From: Sipunculus nudus
Lineage: Eukaryota; Annelida; Sipuncula; Golfingiida; Sipunculidae
Length of the DNA: 64,000 nt
Direction: 5' to 3'
Assembly (NCBI GenBank): GCA_026874595.1
Contig: CM049308.1
Coordinates: 52,833,624 to 52,897,623, forward strand
Under the pieces are notes generated by a model. That model saw nothing but the letters and a program-made list of their open reading frames with translations. It did not search any database and was not told the DNA's origin. Both the position numbers and the translations under genes were made by a program. This document shows, one piece after another, positions 55,301-60,508 of the stretch (its first letter is position 1; each line of letters opens with the position of its first letter).

Positions 55301-57896
55301 GAATATTCCTTGATGATGCACCTGAATCTGGATCATGTGCCAGATCGACACCAAATCTTATCATTTCTTCTTTGCCCTATTCTGGAAATGCCCTGAAAAT
55401 TTCATGAGATTTTGTGTTTGATTGCACGAGTTATGTTGTTAACAATGGCATATGCATGTACTCTCCTGGCAGGGGCAATGAGACATCATTTAATAACTTT
55501 TATTAAGTGTTCCTTTTTTCTCTGTTGAAGACTTGCATGATTGTTCAACATTATGACTTTAGTCCTACATGTGTTCTAGATTTGACCTTTGTCAGGACAC
55601 CCTTGCAAAATTTTATTGTTGAAATCACTTAATTTTCTGGCTGTTTCCAGAATTTGTCACAAAACTTTTGGGAAAAATAATTGGATACTCATTCTTTGAT
55701 TTACTTCCTGATTGTCAGATGTATTAGATATTTGGTAATCATACAGGGGAACTCCTTGTGTGAAGGCAATACCTGTCACAAAATCTAGTACCATATAATA
55801 TTTGGAACAAAATTTTAGGAACAAAATCTGTTCATGAGTAGTGGGTATTTGAACCATTTCTTGTTCAAAAAACTCTGCCAGAGTGTAAAGAGAGCAAGTT
55901 GTAACAAATGAAATCTTCTGTAAAAGTAAAATCTTCTATTAAAGCAAACTTGAACCATGTGCATATGTCTCAGGAAAATTACATCTTTATTGTACTGTCA
56001 TGTCATTATTATGGATTACTTGTATCATTATTATACCATAATTACTCAGATCCATTATGACCTTATATATATACAATTTTTTACAGCCAGAAACCGACCT
56101 TGAGGAGCTGAAACTTCACATCTGGTGCAGGGCTATACTGAGAGACAGGTGATTTGAATCTCTGTTGATTATTAATACAAATTTACAGCATGATTCAGAA
56201 ATATTGAAGGTCCTTCAAACAGTACTGATGGAAAATTACTGCCTCTATGCATTATTTTTAAATATTTGGCAGAAAAAAAGGGAAAGACTGAAGTCACCAG
56301 GAAATTCTCGTAATAACCTCACCAGCTGTGCAATTTTCCTGCTGTTTTGAAATTAGCATAGATATTTTACTCATATTAAATATTCAAGTATTTATTGCCA
56401 GCTAACAATGCATTTTCTCAAATGACCTATGTTTACTGTAATTTTGTTCAGCAGCCTTAATCTTGTTTAAACATTTCTCATTAAATTCTTTTTCATTGCA
56501 CTTTTGGACTATGGATAAGACATTTTCTGTGTCACCCTCTCTGCATCACTCTGTTCTCAAAGGGGGTACAAATATTTTGTAATATATTAGTGGAAACAGA
56601 AGTAAACATATGTATAGCCTTTTGAGAAAATTCAACTTGTTAAATAATATGTCAGTACTTCATCAACAGACAATCAGGCAGCAGACATACTGTGGTTGCA
56701 TTTTGTCAAAGAGGATTTTAATTTTTTAGTTCTCACAACTCTGAAAACATTTTGTTAATCAGCAACCTAATCTGTGGGTGATATAGGAATTAACCCGTGC
56801 AAACAAGCATTCATTATTTTCAAAACATGCAGTAGTCACCAGGGATATATCCCCTGCAACATAAGTCATAATATAATTATTACTGTAACAAAAATGTGGG
56901 ATGTATGCTTATTATATAATAAGTACACATACTGCTTTACTCAGATATAAAGGTTCTGGTGCAATCATAATAATAAAGCCTCACAAAATGTTCAAAATGA
57001 AGAAATCATGAAAATTCAATATGAATGTAAACCTAACCACAGTATGTAATAATCAAATGAAATGGTCATTAATTTCAGAAAACAATTGTTTTAATTTAAA
57101 AAAAAACTGGTTAGTATAAGTTCAGATTTGAGGGTTGCCATATCTTGATATGAGTATGTGAAGTACTCTTTGTGGTTGTTAATAACTGGAGTGGATTGTA
57201 AATTTGTAGCTGGGATACCATGGACACGACAGACCCCCTTCTATCAGCAAGGGACACAGTCTTTTTCAAAACTGTTGAACTGGCATGTGCAGAGGGTGAG
57301 AGACTTTACTTTTCGCTTTATACTTGTACTTACAAAGGAGACGGTAAAAGCCTGTGCATGACAGGTTTAATGATACAGAGTTTGTCTATCATATTGTATA
57401 TTTATGGCCATGTACTGCTGTATAATTATCTGGTAACTTTCAGAATATTCTGTCAATAAAATAACAGTAGAACCCCAACTGGGCTCTGGTAAATTAGGTG
57501 CTACAGTGCAAAAGGTTTATTAAACCAGAAAGATACAGATTTGTAATAAATAAAGGGGGTTGGTTGCTCCAGAGTAATTAACATGTAAAGTTAATGAAAG
57601 CAAAGATAAATTAACAGGTATAATGGAACTCTGTGCATTTTCAGATTTAATTTTTGGTGTGTCCATTTTAAATCTAGTCTTTTATACCACATCTGAAATT
57701 TTATTGTTCAAATGGGAGTTGTTTTAGCAGCAGTTATCATTGGTATCAAACCTTTGTAGGTATAAACCTGAGAGAATTCCTTCCTGATGTCAACAAACTT
57801 CTAGAGACTGAAGAACTTGGGGACTTGAGATATGACCGAACCTTTCAGTTCATCGTGAAAGCAGGGTATGAACACTTGGACAGGATTTTGCCGTGA
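12428..57896 (+). CDS. NUP133: Nuclear pore complex protein Nup133 (33 resolved exons; N-terminal exon not certain)
   Basis: Structural nucleoporin of the Nup107-160 (Y) complex, which scaffolds both rings of the nuclear pore and also acts at kinetochores (family knowledge). In the sequence, 33 exons joined at GT-AG sites give one open frame of about 1,085 residues ending at TGA 57,894-57,896; human NUP133 is 1,156 residues. The order is an N-terminal beta-propeller (exons from 12,428 to about 24,870, with the ALPS-type amphipathic loop [18 protein letters not shown] in the 17,008 exon), then the alpha-helical stack, with conserved stretches [61 protein letters not shown] and [11 protein letters not shown]. 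Exon phases agree at all 32 junctions, so the gene appears intact. Introns range from about 80 to 11,000 bp; the largest, 38,130-49,124, is repeat-filled. The first resolved exon starts in the third base of a codon, so at least one upstream coding exon is missing. Identity is near certain; individual splice sites are read by eye. Confidence 0.95.
12550..14000. other. Two introns, AT-rich, no repeats recognised
   Basis: Introns 12,550-13,237 and 13,330-14,000 flank the 92-bp exon. Nothing else is seen. Confidence 0.6.
13238..13329 (+). CDS. NUP133: NUP133 exon, propeller
   Basis: Encodes [20 protein letters not shown] and [11 protein letters not shown], matching the vertebrate 'GGWACLVCKEKLIIWK' blade. 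Acceptor ATTACAG, donor AAT-GTAAGT. Confidence 0.93.
14001..14222 (+). CDS. NUP133: NUP133 exon, propeller
   Basis: Seventy-four codons, phase 0 at both ends. Encodes [11 protein letters not shown], then [20 protein letters not shown], matching the vertebrate 'VATREGSIRYWPS' blade. Acceptor TTTTCAG, donor ACG-GTCAGT. Confidence 0.95.
14223..16018. other. Intron with one GC-richer unclassified block
   Basis: Mostly AT-rich. The block 15,085-15,370 is distinctly richer in G+C and looks like an inserted repeat, but I cannot name the family. Confidence 0.4.
16019..16084 (+). CDS. NUP133: NUP133 exon, propeller
   Basis: Twenty-two codons, [20 protein letters not shown] and RQ. Acceptor TTCTTCAG, donor CAG-GTATGT. 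Confidence 0.9.
16501..16946. mobile_element. MITE with TA-flanked terminal inverted repeats (pogo/Tc1-mariner-like)
   Basis: The left end TACAGTAGAGCATCATTTA and the right end TAAATGATGCTCTCCTGTA are inverted repeats with one mismatch. Both ends coincide with TA, the target of the Tc1/mariner superfamily. No coding capacity, so non-autonomous. Confidence 0.8.
17008..17118 (+). CDS. NUP133: NUP133 exon with ALPS membrane-sensor loop
   Basis: Thirty-seven codons. [18 protein letters not shown] corresponds to the vertebrate amphipathic lipid-packing sensor that binds curved membrane at the pore. The Ser/Gly-rich polar face and Met/Phe/Ile hydrophobic face are kept. Acceptor CCACAG, donor ATG-GTGAGT. 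Confidence 0.95.
17173..17597. mobile_element. Probable hAT-type MITE
   Basis: Starts TAGTGTTGGGA and ends TCCCAACAATA, short imperfect inverted repeats of the TGTTGGGA type common in hAT elements. The interior is rich in GATTGATTA-like inverted motifs. A clear 8-bp target duplication is not visible. Confidence 0.5.
17925..18035 (+). CDS. NUP133: NUP133 exon, propeller
   Basis: Encodes [20 protein letters not shown] and [11 protein letters not shown], equal to the vertebrate 'FYSLTSSNISKWEL' blade. Acceptor TTTCCAG, donor AAG-GTGATA. Confidence 0.94.
18036..18960. other. Two short introns, nothing notable
   Basis: Introns 18,036-18,466 and 18,527-18,960 flank a 60-bp exon. No repeat recognised. 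Confidence 0.6.
18467..18526 (+). CDS. NUP133: NUP133 exon, propeller
   Basis: Twenty codons, [20 protein letters not shown], aligned to vertebrate 'YSWDINRALKENITDAIW'. Acceptor TTTCAG, donor TGG-GTGAGT. Confidence 0.93.
18961..19022 (+). CDS. NUP133: NUP133 exon, propeller
   Basis: Encodes [12 protein letters not shown] (vertebrate 'VNIRYLDLKQ'). Ends in phase 2. Acceptor TTCCCAG, donor AA-GTGAGT. Confidence 0.9.
19400..19790. repeat. Tandem duplication, about 250-bp offset
   Basis: CCTGTCATAGGTCTTGAAAA, CCTGATATAATG, ACAGTTGGTGATCGAA and GTGAAGTTGCCGC occur in the same order near 19,418-19,540 and again near 19,667-19,790. It lies in the intron 19,023-20,469. Confidence 0.85.
19855..20235 (-). 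mobile_element. tRNA-like SINE fragments
   Basis: On the minus strand, 20,160-20,232 reads TAGTGCAGCAGTTGGAACGC and then GGTTCAAATCTGGGATGGGA, resembling tRNA A- and B-boxes. A related, more diverged piece lies at 19,857-19,905. Family not named. Confidence 0.5.
20290..20378. repeat. Compound microsatellite (CT)n, (TA)n, (TATG)n
   Basis: A (CT) run at about 20,288-20,309, then TATATA, GTATGTATGTAT and another long TA run to about 20,377. Confidence 0.95.
20470..20537 (+). CDS. NUP133: NUP133 exon, propeller
   Basis: Encodes [20 protein letters not shown] and IL, matching vertebrate '[21 protein letters not shown]'. Begins in phase 2 and ends in phase 1. Acceptor TGTACAG, donor CTAG-GTAAGA. 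Confidence 0.95.
20538..21542. other. Intron, no repeat recognised
   Basis: About 1 kb of AT-rich sequence without recognisable structure. Confidence 0.5.
21543..21628 (+). CDS. NUP133: NUP133 exon, propeller
   Basis: Encodes [20 protein letters not shown] and DSKHTTTYQ. Acceptor TTCTCCAG, donor CAG-GTTCAT (a weaker donor). Frame is continuous with both neighbours. Confidence 0.88.
22068..22167 (+). CDS. NUP133: NUP133 exon, propeller
   Basis: Encodes [20 protein letters not shown] and VLCVS, matching vertebrate '[25 protein letters not shown]'. Acceptor ATACAG, donor CAG-GTAAAA. Confidence 0.95.
22168..22826. other. Intron, nothing notable
   Basis: AT-rich, no repeat or gene recognised. 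Confidence 0.5.
22827..22895 (+). CDS. NUP133: NUP133 exon, propeller
   Basis: Encodes [19 protein letters not shown] across the junction, matching vertebrate 'LPQEKIVFNAQGDSVLGAG'. Acceptor GTTACAG, donor GCAG-GTATGT. Confidence 0.96.
23152..23755. repeat. 48-bp minisatellite, about 12.6 copies
   Basis: The unit contains CCCCTGTTAGGGGTAGGACA, TAGCCTGCTGG, TTTGGGCCTAGTGGT and repeats with only scattered single changes. The array therefore looks young or recently homogenised. It sits inside the intron 22,896-24,791. Because 48 is a multiple of 3, it leaves a 202-codon open frame on the minus strand (16-residue unit [16 protein letters not shown]), which I regard as incidental. Confidence 0.97.
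23740..23845 (+). mobile_element. tRNA-like SINE head at the minisatellite edge
   Basis: TAGCCTGGTGGTTAAGGTGT followed by TGGACTTCAGACTAAAAG resembles a tRNA-derived SINE A-box region, and the minisatellite unit contains the near-identical TAGCCTGCTGGTTTGGG. The degenerate B-box would be GTTTCTAACC. Confidence 0.45.
23850..24020. repeat. Dispersed repeat, copy 2 (other copy at 3,517-3,692)
   Basis: Same ordered blocks as the copy at 3.5 kb (TTCGCTCT, TTAACGACAG, TATGACTTC, GGATTATTCCTG and onward), same orientation. Confidence 0.8.
24792..24870 (+). CDS. NUP133: NUP133 exon, end of propeller region
   Basis: Encodes [20 protein letters not shown], aligned to vertebrate 'GGVPIIFSRNSGLVSITS'. 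Ends in phase 2. Acceptor TTTTAG, donor CCAG-GTGAAA. Confidence 0.9.
25343..25379 (+). CDS. NUP133: NUP133 micro-exon
   Basis: Thirty-seven bases, encoding [12 protein letters not shown]. Needed to bring phase 2 back to phase 0. Acceptor TTTTTCAG, donor TTG-GTGAGT. Confidence 0.85.
25867..25980 (+). CDS. NUP133: NUP133 exon, start of helical domain
   Basis: Encodes [20 protein letters not shown] and A, matching vertebrate '[20 protein letters not shown]'. Acceptor ATCCAG, donor GCT-GTAAGT. Confidence 0.95.
26090..26335. repeat. Dispersed repeat, copy 1 (other copy at about 55,235-55,490)
   Basis: Shares with the 55-kb copy TTTGCATTCACTTATT, CATGCATAA / TATGCATAA, CTCCTTGATG / TTCCTTGATG, CCTGAATCTGGAT and GAAAATTTCATGAGATT in the same order. 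Ends near a GGGGAGGCAAT tail reminiscent of SINE or RTE tails in marine invertebrates. Confidence 0.75.
26481..26625 (+). CDS. NUP133: NUP133 exon, helical domain
   Basis: Encodes [14 protein letters not shown] and [20 protein letters not shown], the most conserved segment with vertebrates ('[19 protein letters not shown]'). Acceptor TTGCAG, donor AAAG-GTAGGG. Confidence 0.97.
27213..27322 (+). CDS. NUP133: NUP133 exon, helical domain
   Basis: Encodes [20 protein letters not shown], matching vertebrate '[21 protein letters not shown]'. Acceptor ACCACAG, donor AGG-GTGGGT. Confidence 0.96.
27323..28254. other. Intron, nothing notable
   Basis: About 930 bp of AT-rich sequence with no recognised repeat. 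Confidence 0.5.
28255..28361 (+). CDS. NUP133: NUP133 exon, helical domain
   Basis: Encodes [20 protein letters not shown], matching vertebrate '[20 protein letters not shown]'. Ends in phase 2. Acceptor GTTTCAG, donor GA-GTAAGA. Confidence 0.97.
28907..29009 (+). CDS. NUP133: NUP133 exon, helical domain
   Basis: Encodes [20 protein letters not shown] and [10 protein letters not shown], matching vertebrate 'NLTPADVFFRE'. Acceptor ATTCAG, donor CAG-GTTTGT. Confidence 0.95.
29530..30055. repeat. Probable repeat with TCTGTCTGTC-type head and loose internal units
   Basis: After a GTCTGTTTGTCTGCC run, the phrases GATAACTTACCAGG / GATAACTTATCAGG, GGATTTTCATGAAACTCA / GGATTTTGATGAAACTCA and ATCTCACC(C/T)A recur at about 120-130 bp. 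Unclassified. Confidence 0.5.
30071..30190 (+). CDS. NUP133: NUP133 exon, helical domain
   Basis: Forty codons, [20 protein letters not shown] and [15 protein letters not shown], aligned to vertebrate 'VSQVDTICECLLEHEEQVL'. Acceptor CCAACAG, donor CAG-GTTAGT. Confidence 0.94.
31458..31484. repeat. (CCGG)n / (GGCC)n run
   Basis: About six consecutive CCGG units, an unusual CpG-dense spot in AT-rich DNA. Confidence 0.95.
33849..34297. repeat. Subunits centred on the palindrome GGTGGCGCCACC
   Basis: The 12-bp palindrome occurs at 33,849, 34,008, 34,157 and 34,286, each time about 15-30 bases after a phrase like AGCTNTNTANCATA. Another copy is at 47,058. Confidence 0.9.
34581..34721 (+). CDS. 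NUP133: NUP133 exon, helical domain
   Basis: Encodes [19 protein letters not shown] and [20 protein letters not shown], matching vertebrate 'AASHYRQNRNSLYRREE...[20 protein letters not shown]'. Acceptor TTATAG, donor CAG-GTAATG. Confidence 0.96.
35538..36398. mobile_element. Element with ~143-bp internal repeats and CTAG end, copy 1
   Basis: Begins at GGACCCTGCTTGACAAG and GTGATCACTGTGTCAGTCCG, then has about four tandem units (AACTCAACAACAACCTACTG, CAGCTTTCCCAAATTCAC, GGGATGATTGGTACCTATGA, GGGCTCCAGACCTATTGAAT). It closes with ACATCTAG then TTT. It shares head, core and end with the copy at 52.4-53.5 kb, and the last bases with the 6-7.3 kb element. A Helitron/Helentron-derived, non-autonomous element is my best guess. 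Confidence 0.65.
36708..36921 (+). CDS. NUP133: NUP133 exon, helical domain
   Basis: Seventy-one codons plus one base. [20 protein letters not shown] aligns to vertebrate '[20 protein letters not shown]', then [20 protein letters not shown]. Acceptor TTGTAG, donor TTG-GTGAGT. Confidence 0.96.
37376..37509 (+). CDS. NUP133: NUP133 exon, helical domain
   Basis: Encodes [20 protein letters not shown] and [14 protein letters not shown], matching vertebrate '[19 protein letters not shown]...SRLQRYMTQF'. Acceptor TTGCAG, donor AAG-GTAGTG. Confidence 0.97.
38090..38129 (+). CDS. NUP133: NUP133 short exon, helical domain
   Basis: Forty bases, [13 protein letters not shown], aligned to vertebrate 'SDFLFRWYLEKG'. 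Ends in phase 1. Acceptor TTTTTTCAG, donor GAG-GTAAGT. Confidence 0.93.
38130..38927. other. Start of the 11-kb intron, no repeat recognised
   Basis: About 800 bp of AT-rich sequence before the first repeat head at 38,928. Confidence 0.5.
38928..42155. mobile_element. Tandem pair of ~1.6-kb units with perfect hairpin heads
   Basis: Each unit opens with a perfect nested hairpin of 29 bases: AGCTCAG, C, TGACT, ATA, AGTCA, T, CTGAGCT, at 38,928-38,956 and again at 40,555-40,583. A TCCGTCCGTC run follows. The bodies correspond throughout, e.g. GCATAATGCACTTTGTAAAA-like blocks, CAATTAAAAACCCATTGTTA, GACCATGGCA and TATGGC...CAGTTGAT. Both units end with ACCAACAACATAACAATAAA. No coding capacity is seen. 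Confidence 0.75.
42160..44040. repeat. Duplicated AT-rich repeat segments with palindromic tail at 43,133-43,166
   Basis: 42,160-42,560 and 43,185-43,990 share AGAAAAGGAATTTG, AACACCATG, GATAATATTAATCTA-like and GTCTAGTGTGTA. 42,590-43,166 also corresponds to 48,480-49,046. The tail at 43,133-43,166 (CAGCTGAGCGTCGTGACCCA) is the family 3' end. Confidence 0.7.
44280..45013. repeat. TTACTA-type simple repeat, poly-C and poly-A tracts
   Basis: TATTACTATTACTT-type sequence at 44,325-44,465, a poly-C tract at about 44,662-44,679 directly followed by poly-A. Confidence 0.85.
45014..45202. mobile_element. 189-bp MITE, pogo/Tigger-like TIRs, TA target
   Basis: Left end TACAGTGAAACCTTGTTGTG and right end (reverse complement) TACAGTGAAACCTCATTGTG. 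The TIRs continue with the TCGAA-rich interior (GTCGAACTCGCTTAAG, GTCGAACC) seen in pogo-type elements. TA at both ends. No coding capacity. Confidence 0.88.
45775..45970. repeat. Long poly-C tract and (ATTACT)n-type repeat
   Basis: Roughly 25 consecutive C at 45,775-45,800, then TATTACTATTACTATTACTA-type sequence to about 45,966. Confidence 0.93.
46140..48258. mobile_element. Element with about six ~335-bp tandem units and palindromic tail
   Basis: The phrase GAGACCTATGAAAAGTCTCC and its variants recur at about 46,182, 46,519, 46,856, 47,196, 47,516 and 47,858 (a partial unit lies near 47,330). Each unit also has TTAGGTCTCTGTTACCCATA, TTTCATCAGTTTCTGCAGAC and ACAGGGCACAAATC. The element ends TCAGCTGAGCGTCATGACCC plus ATGGGTCACTTGTT at 48,225-48,258. 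The family head is not seen, so it is 5'-truncated or diverged. Confidence 0.75.
48480..49046. repeat. Second copy of the 42.6-43.2 kb segment, with tail
   Basis: Shares CCAGACATGGTG, ATATTCATGA-like blocks, TATGGCCAAGTCAAA, TCAATCCTCTTCCCTGTCTC, and the tail AGCTGAGCGCCGTGACCCAT at 49,014 onward. It ends just 79 bases before the next NUP133 exon. Confidence 0.8.
49125..49249 (+). CDS. NUP133: NUP133 exon, helical domain
   Basis: Encodes [20 protein letters not shown] and [15 protein letters not shown], matching vertebrate '[20 protein letters not shown]...LSWLHEINSQELEK'. Acceptor TGTTTAG, donor AAG-GTCAGT. Confidence 0.97.
49250..50545. other. Intron, TCTGTCTGTC run, otherwise unremarkable
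   Basis: A (GTCT)n-like run at 49,430-49,465 probably marks an old repeat fragment. Nothing else recognised. Confidence 0.5.
50546..50605 (+). CDS. NUP133: NUP133 exon, helical domain
   Basis: Twenty codons, [20 protein letters not shown], matching vertebrate '[20 protein letters not shown]'. Acceptor TTCCAG, donor AAG-GTGAAA. Confidence 0.96.
50606..51534. other. Intron, nothing classified
   Basis: Contains GTGCACCTGTGAG and related ACATGCACC phrases between 50,810 and 51,250 that suggest a diverged repeat. No coding capacity. Confidence 0.4.
51535..51610 (+). CDS. NUP133: NUP133 exon, helical domain
   Basis: Encodes [20 protein letters not shown] and NENIE, matching vertebrate '[20 protein letters not shown]'. 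Acceptor TTACAG. The donor is weak (AGG-GTTGGT) but is the one that keeps the frame. Confidence 0.93.
52125..52186 (+). CDS. NUP133: NUP133 exon, helical domain
   Basis: Encodes [20 protein letters not shown], matching vertebrate 'FLLHQETLPEQLL'. Acceptor TTTCAG, donor GAG-GTGAGA. Confidence 0.95.
52289..52357. repeat. (TA)n microsatellite
   Basis: About 34 uninterrupted TA units. Confidence 0.97.
52398..53485. mobile_element. Element with ~143-bp internal repeats and CTAG end, copy 2
   Basis: Begins GGGCCCTGCTTGACAAG and GTGATCACTGTGTCA, contains about six internal units (the fifth shortened), and ends CACATCTAG followed by TTTTA. Same family and orientation as the copy at 35.5 kb. Confidence 0.68.
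53872..53928 (+). CDS. NUP133: NUP133 exon, helical domain
   Basis: Nineteen codons, [19 protein letters not shown], aligned to vertebrate 'LNLSAMPVLTAPQLIG'. Acceptor TTCCTAG, donor GAG-GTAAGT. Confidence 0.93.
54356..54436 (+). CDS. NUP133: NUP133 exon, helical domain
   Basis: Encodes [20 protein letters not shown], matching vertebrate '[24 protein letters not shown]'. Acceptor TTTCAG, donor AAT-GTAAGT. Confidence 0.97.
55235..55490. repeat. Dispersed repeat, copy 2 (other copy at 26,090-26,335)
   Basis: Same ordered blocks as the 26-kb copy, ending in CTCCTGGCAGGGGCAATGAG. It lies in the intron 54,437-56,086, where nothing else is recognised. Confidence 0.75.
56087..56148 (+). CDS. NUP133: NUP133 exon, C-terminal helices
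   Basis: Encodes [20 protein letters not shown] and R across the junction, matching vertebrate 'DININDLKLEILCKALQRD'. Ends in phase 2. Acceptor TTACAG, donor CAG-GTGATT. Confidence 0.95.
56149..57209. other. Intron, nothing notable
   Basis: About 1.06 kb of AT-rich sequence with no repeat recognised. Confidence 0.5.
57210..57295 (+). CDS. NUP133: NUP133 exon, C-terminal helices
   Basis: Encodes [20 protein letters not shown] and KTVELACAE, matching vertebrate '[27 protein letters not shown]'. Acceptor TTGTAG, donor AGG-GTGAGA. Confidence 0.95.
57760..57896 (+). CDS. NUP133: NUP133 last coding exon
   Basis: Encodes [20 protein letters not shown] and then [17 protein letters not shown] before TGA, matching vertebrate 'LSEYLPEVKDLL...FEFVLKANYEYYVQG'. 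Acceptor TTGTAG. Confidence 0.96.
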
Positions 57897-59000
57897 AGGA
57901 CAGTTCAACCAAGTATGATCATAAAGCAGCTACCATGGTTTATGTTACCCAGTTACACAGGATAGGCCATGAACTGGTGAAATACAGAAAAACATTTGGG
58001 CAGCATATGATAATGGCATGTGGAGACTGTGTAACACAGCTGCAAGCACATCAAGGCATTTACTTCCTCCCAACTAAACCAGTAACTTAATCTTTGCTGT
58101 GTTTGTGGCACAACAAGGTTCTACACTGCATGCGGCACAAACAAGAAGAACAAGGTTGAAGAAACTCATTGCAGCTTTCATGTTTGAGTCATTGCAGAAT
58201 ACAGTTAAGTACATTGAAAGCAGAGCTTTGAGTAACTGTCAAGAACTATCTGCAGTGTTTTTACTTCTAGATTATTGTCAAGTGCCTAGAAACAACATTA
58301 ACATAATTTTGAGTAACTTTGGTGGGAAGCACAGTGCAGCCTTAGGAACTTAACATGATCACAGCTCAGATAATTGACTCTGTCATGAGTCTGCTGCTAT
58401 CCTATGTACAAAGTGAAGTCAGTTACCAAAGTAAGGTACCATCTATATTGTGCCATCATTGGGAAAGAATTATGTTAATAAATAGTTCTAATCTTTTGTA
58501 TACAGTTATATTAACATTGACCAGAGGTATTCCATATATTTTTAATGTTTACAGGAATATATTGGGACCATCCAAATATTAATGCTTCTGTGACAGCTGT
58601 CACTTCATGTTTGGTCAGCGAAAAACCAGTCATATCCTCAAACATTTTTACAGCAGCTGCTTTGCAAATTAATTCCATTTCAGCAAACTTTTGAGCAGCT
58701 ACTGCTACACAGCATTCCTTTTACAGATTAAAAGTACAGCAAATGTAAACACTTAGTTGTGCATTTTTTTTTGTGATTGAAAAAAATTAATCTGAAATTT
58801 ATATTGGATATCATGACCGTAGGGTCATGTTAATTCAAAATTTCCTTACTGTCTTGTATGTTCAGGAAATGAAGATAATCTCTTTTCTTATTTAAAAGGT
58901 CATCCTAAACATATTTCTCTAAAATACATTGGAACAAATTTCTTTTACCTGTACAGGTTTCATACCTTGCTTTTCTGTCTAAGTGGTTTTGTAAAATAAA
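57897..59000 (+). other. Probable NUP133 3' UTR with two poly(A) signals
   Basis: AATAAA hexamers at 58,477-58,482 and 58,995-59,000 are the first plausible poly(A) signals after the stop. The real end cannot be fixed from sequence alone. Confidence 0.5.
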
Positions 59001-60303
59001 AAAAGCAATATTACATTTATTTAAGGTTTGTGTGTTTTGTTTTTGACTGACGGTGTTGGCAATCGTTTTGTAACAACTTTTAATTGATGATTGAAACTGT
59101 GTTACTATGACTCATTTTACTTTCAAGCTTATTGTCCTGATAACATGCACTGTAAAAGACATATAACTTAATCCTAAAAGATAAATATCCAAAATGAGAT
59201 ATATTTAAGAAAAATTCCTATTACTTTTAGCTTAATAATAAAGTAAAATTTTGATCAAAACCACCTTCGATTGCAGGACTTTCAAATAACAGAATGTTGC
59301 TGCAACTGATGAAATTATAAGTTAAGTAGGTAAATACTTTGCAGACACGGTAGACATTTGCAGACAGTTGAAACATCACATGCAGAAAGAACTAGAATGA
59401 GGTTTTTTGCAATGCAAAAACAGAAATTTGTCTCCCCTCCTTATGGGCCTCCCATCCCCAAATTTAAGGGAAAAAATATGGACTACTTCTTTAGTCACAG
59501 CATTCACAAATAATTTCTTTTCCTGCTGATTTGACCTTGAAGATGAAGGTCAATGTCACTGTTGTTCGAACACTTCTGAGATTTTGGTAGAAAAATTTCA
59601 CAGGTCAGATTTCATGAAAATATACTGAATGGTTCAAAAGTTTTAGCTTTTACAAATAATTTCTATAAGGAAGAAAAGGAAAATGATTTTTTGTCTTTAT
59701 TATTTATTCTTGTATCACAGGTGTCAGGTATACATGAGACTATTATAACATCTCTTTTACATTAGCATAAATGTGATATGACCAAGTAAACAATTCTTTT
59801 GGATAATTCAGGAACAGCCTGCATACACAGGGTGCCACTATCAAATGACCAGACCCTATCAGTTTCCTAAATTAACCTATTATTGTGATTGTCACTGAAA
59901 TATGAGATTGAACAACAATAATACAGAGCTTCAAATATTATTCCACATTTTGTTGATCTGTTGCAAAGTGGTTTACTTCAAACATATTTCTGATACTGTA
60001 CATAAAATGCAGATTGTCAGCAAATCTTAAATATAGTTTTGGGAAATTAAAGTGCAAACAACCAGCAAATGAGATCTGAATAACTTACAATTAGCATTCA
60101 ACTGTATATCTTTGTAGGTTTAAAATGTAGAAATATAGGCATGTCCTAGTGACAATATTTTTATGAAAGATGAAATATATAAAAAAGAACAACATAAATG
60201 GTAAAGCAAGATTGATAAATTAAAAGATATTTTGGAATGTTATAGATTATTTTAGGGCTTTGTGAAGTTACATTGTATAGCTGAATCATTTGCCAGCAAA
60301 GTA
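59001..60303. other. Intergenic, no gene or repeat recognised
   Basis: AT-rich sequence; a GACCTTGAAGATGAAGGTCA phrase near 59,533 hints at an old repeat of the AGGTCA-containing type. Confidence 0.4.
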
Positions 60304-60508
60304 AGAAATCGACTGGATTATTGTAATGCACTGTACCTTAATTTACCTGATTGTACAGTTAGTTAAAGTCCAAAACACTGCAGTTCGTTTGATTTGCAAT
60401 GTATCTAAATTTGGTCACATTTCACCCTCGCTTGAGATGCTGCACTGGTTGCCAGTTAAGTATAGATGTAAATACAGAATATTAATTCTTTCTTTGAATG
60501 AATGTTAA
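60304..60508 (+). pseudogene. Non-LTR retrotransposon relic (end of reverse transcriptase region)
   Basis: RNRLDYCNALYLNLPD followed, after a frameshift and a TAA at 60,364-60,366, by VQNTAVRLICNVSKFGHISP and LEMLHWLPVKYRCKYRILIL. The succession R-L-D-Y-C-N, V-Q-N-x-A-x-R-L, H-I-x-P-x-L and L-H-W-L-P-V is the well-known region just after the RT palm in jockey/L2/CR1-like LINEs. Only this short stretch survives. Confidence 0.88.

Noticed and set aside
57893-58582. Three consecutive small open frames after the NUP133 stop
   Set aside because: They lie in the 3' UTR, show no family resemblance and use different frames.
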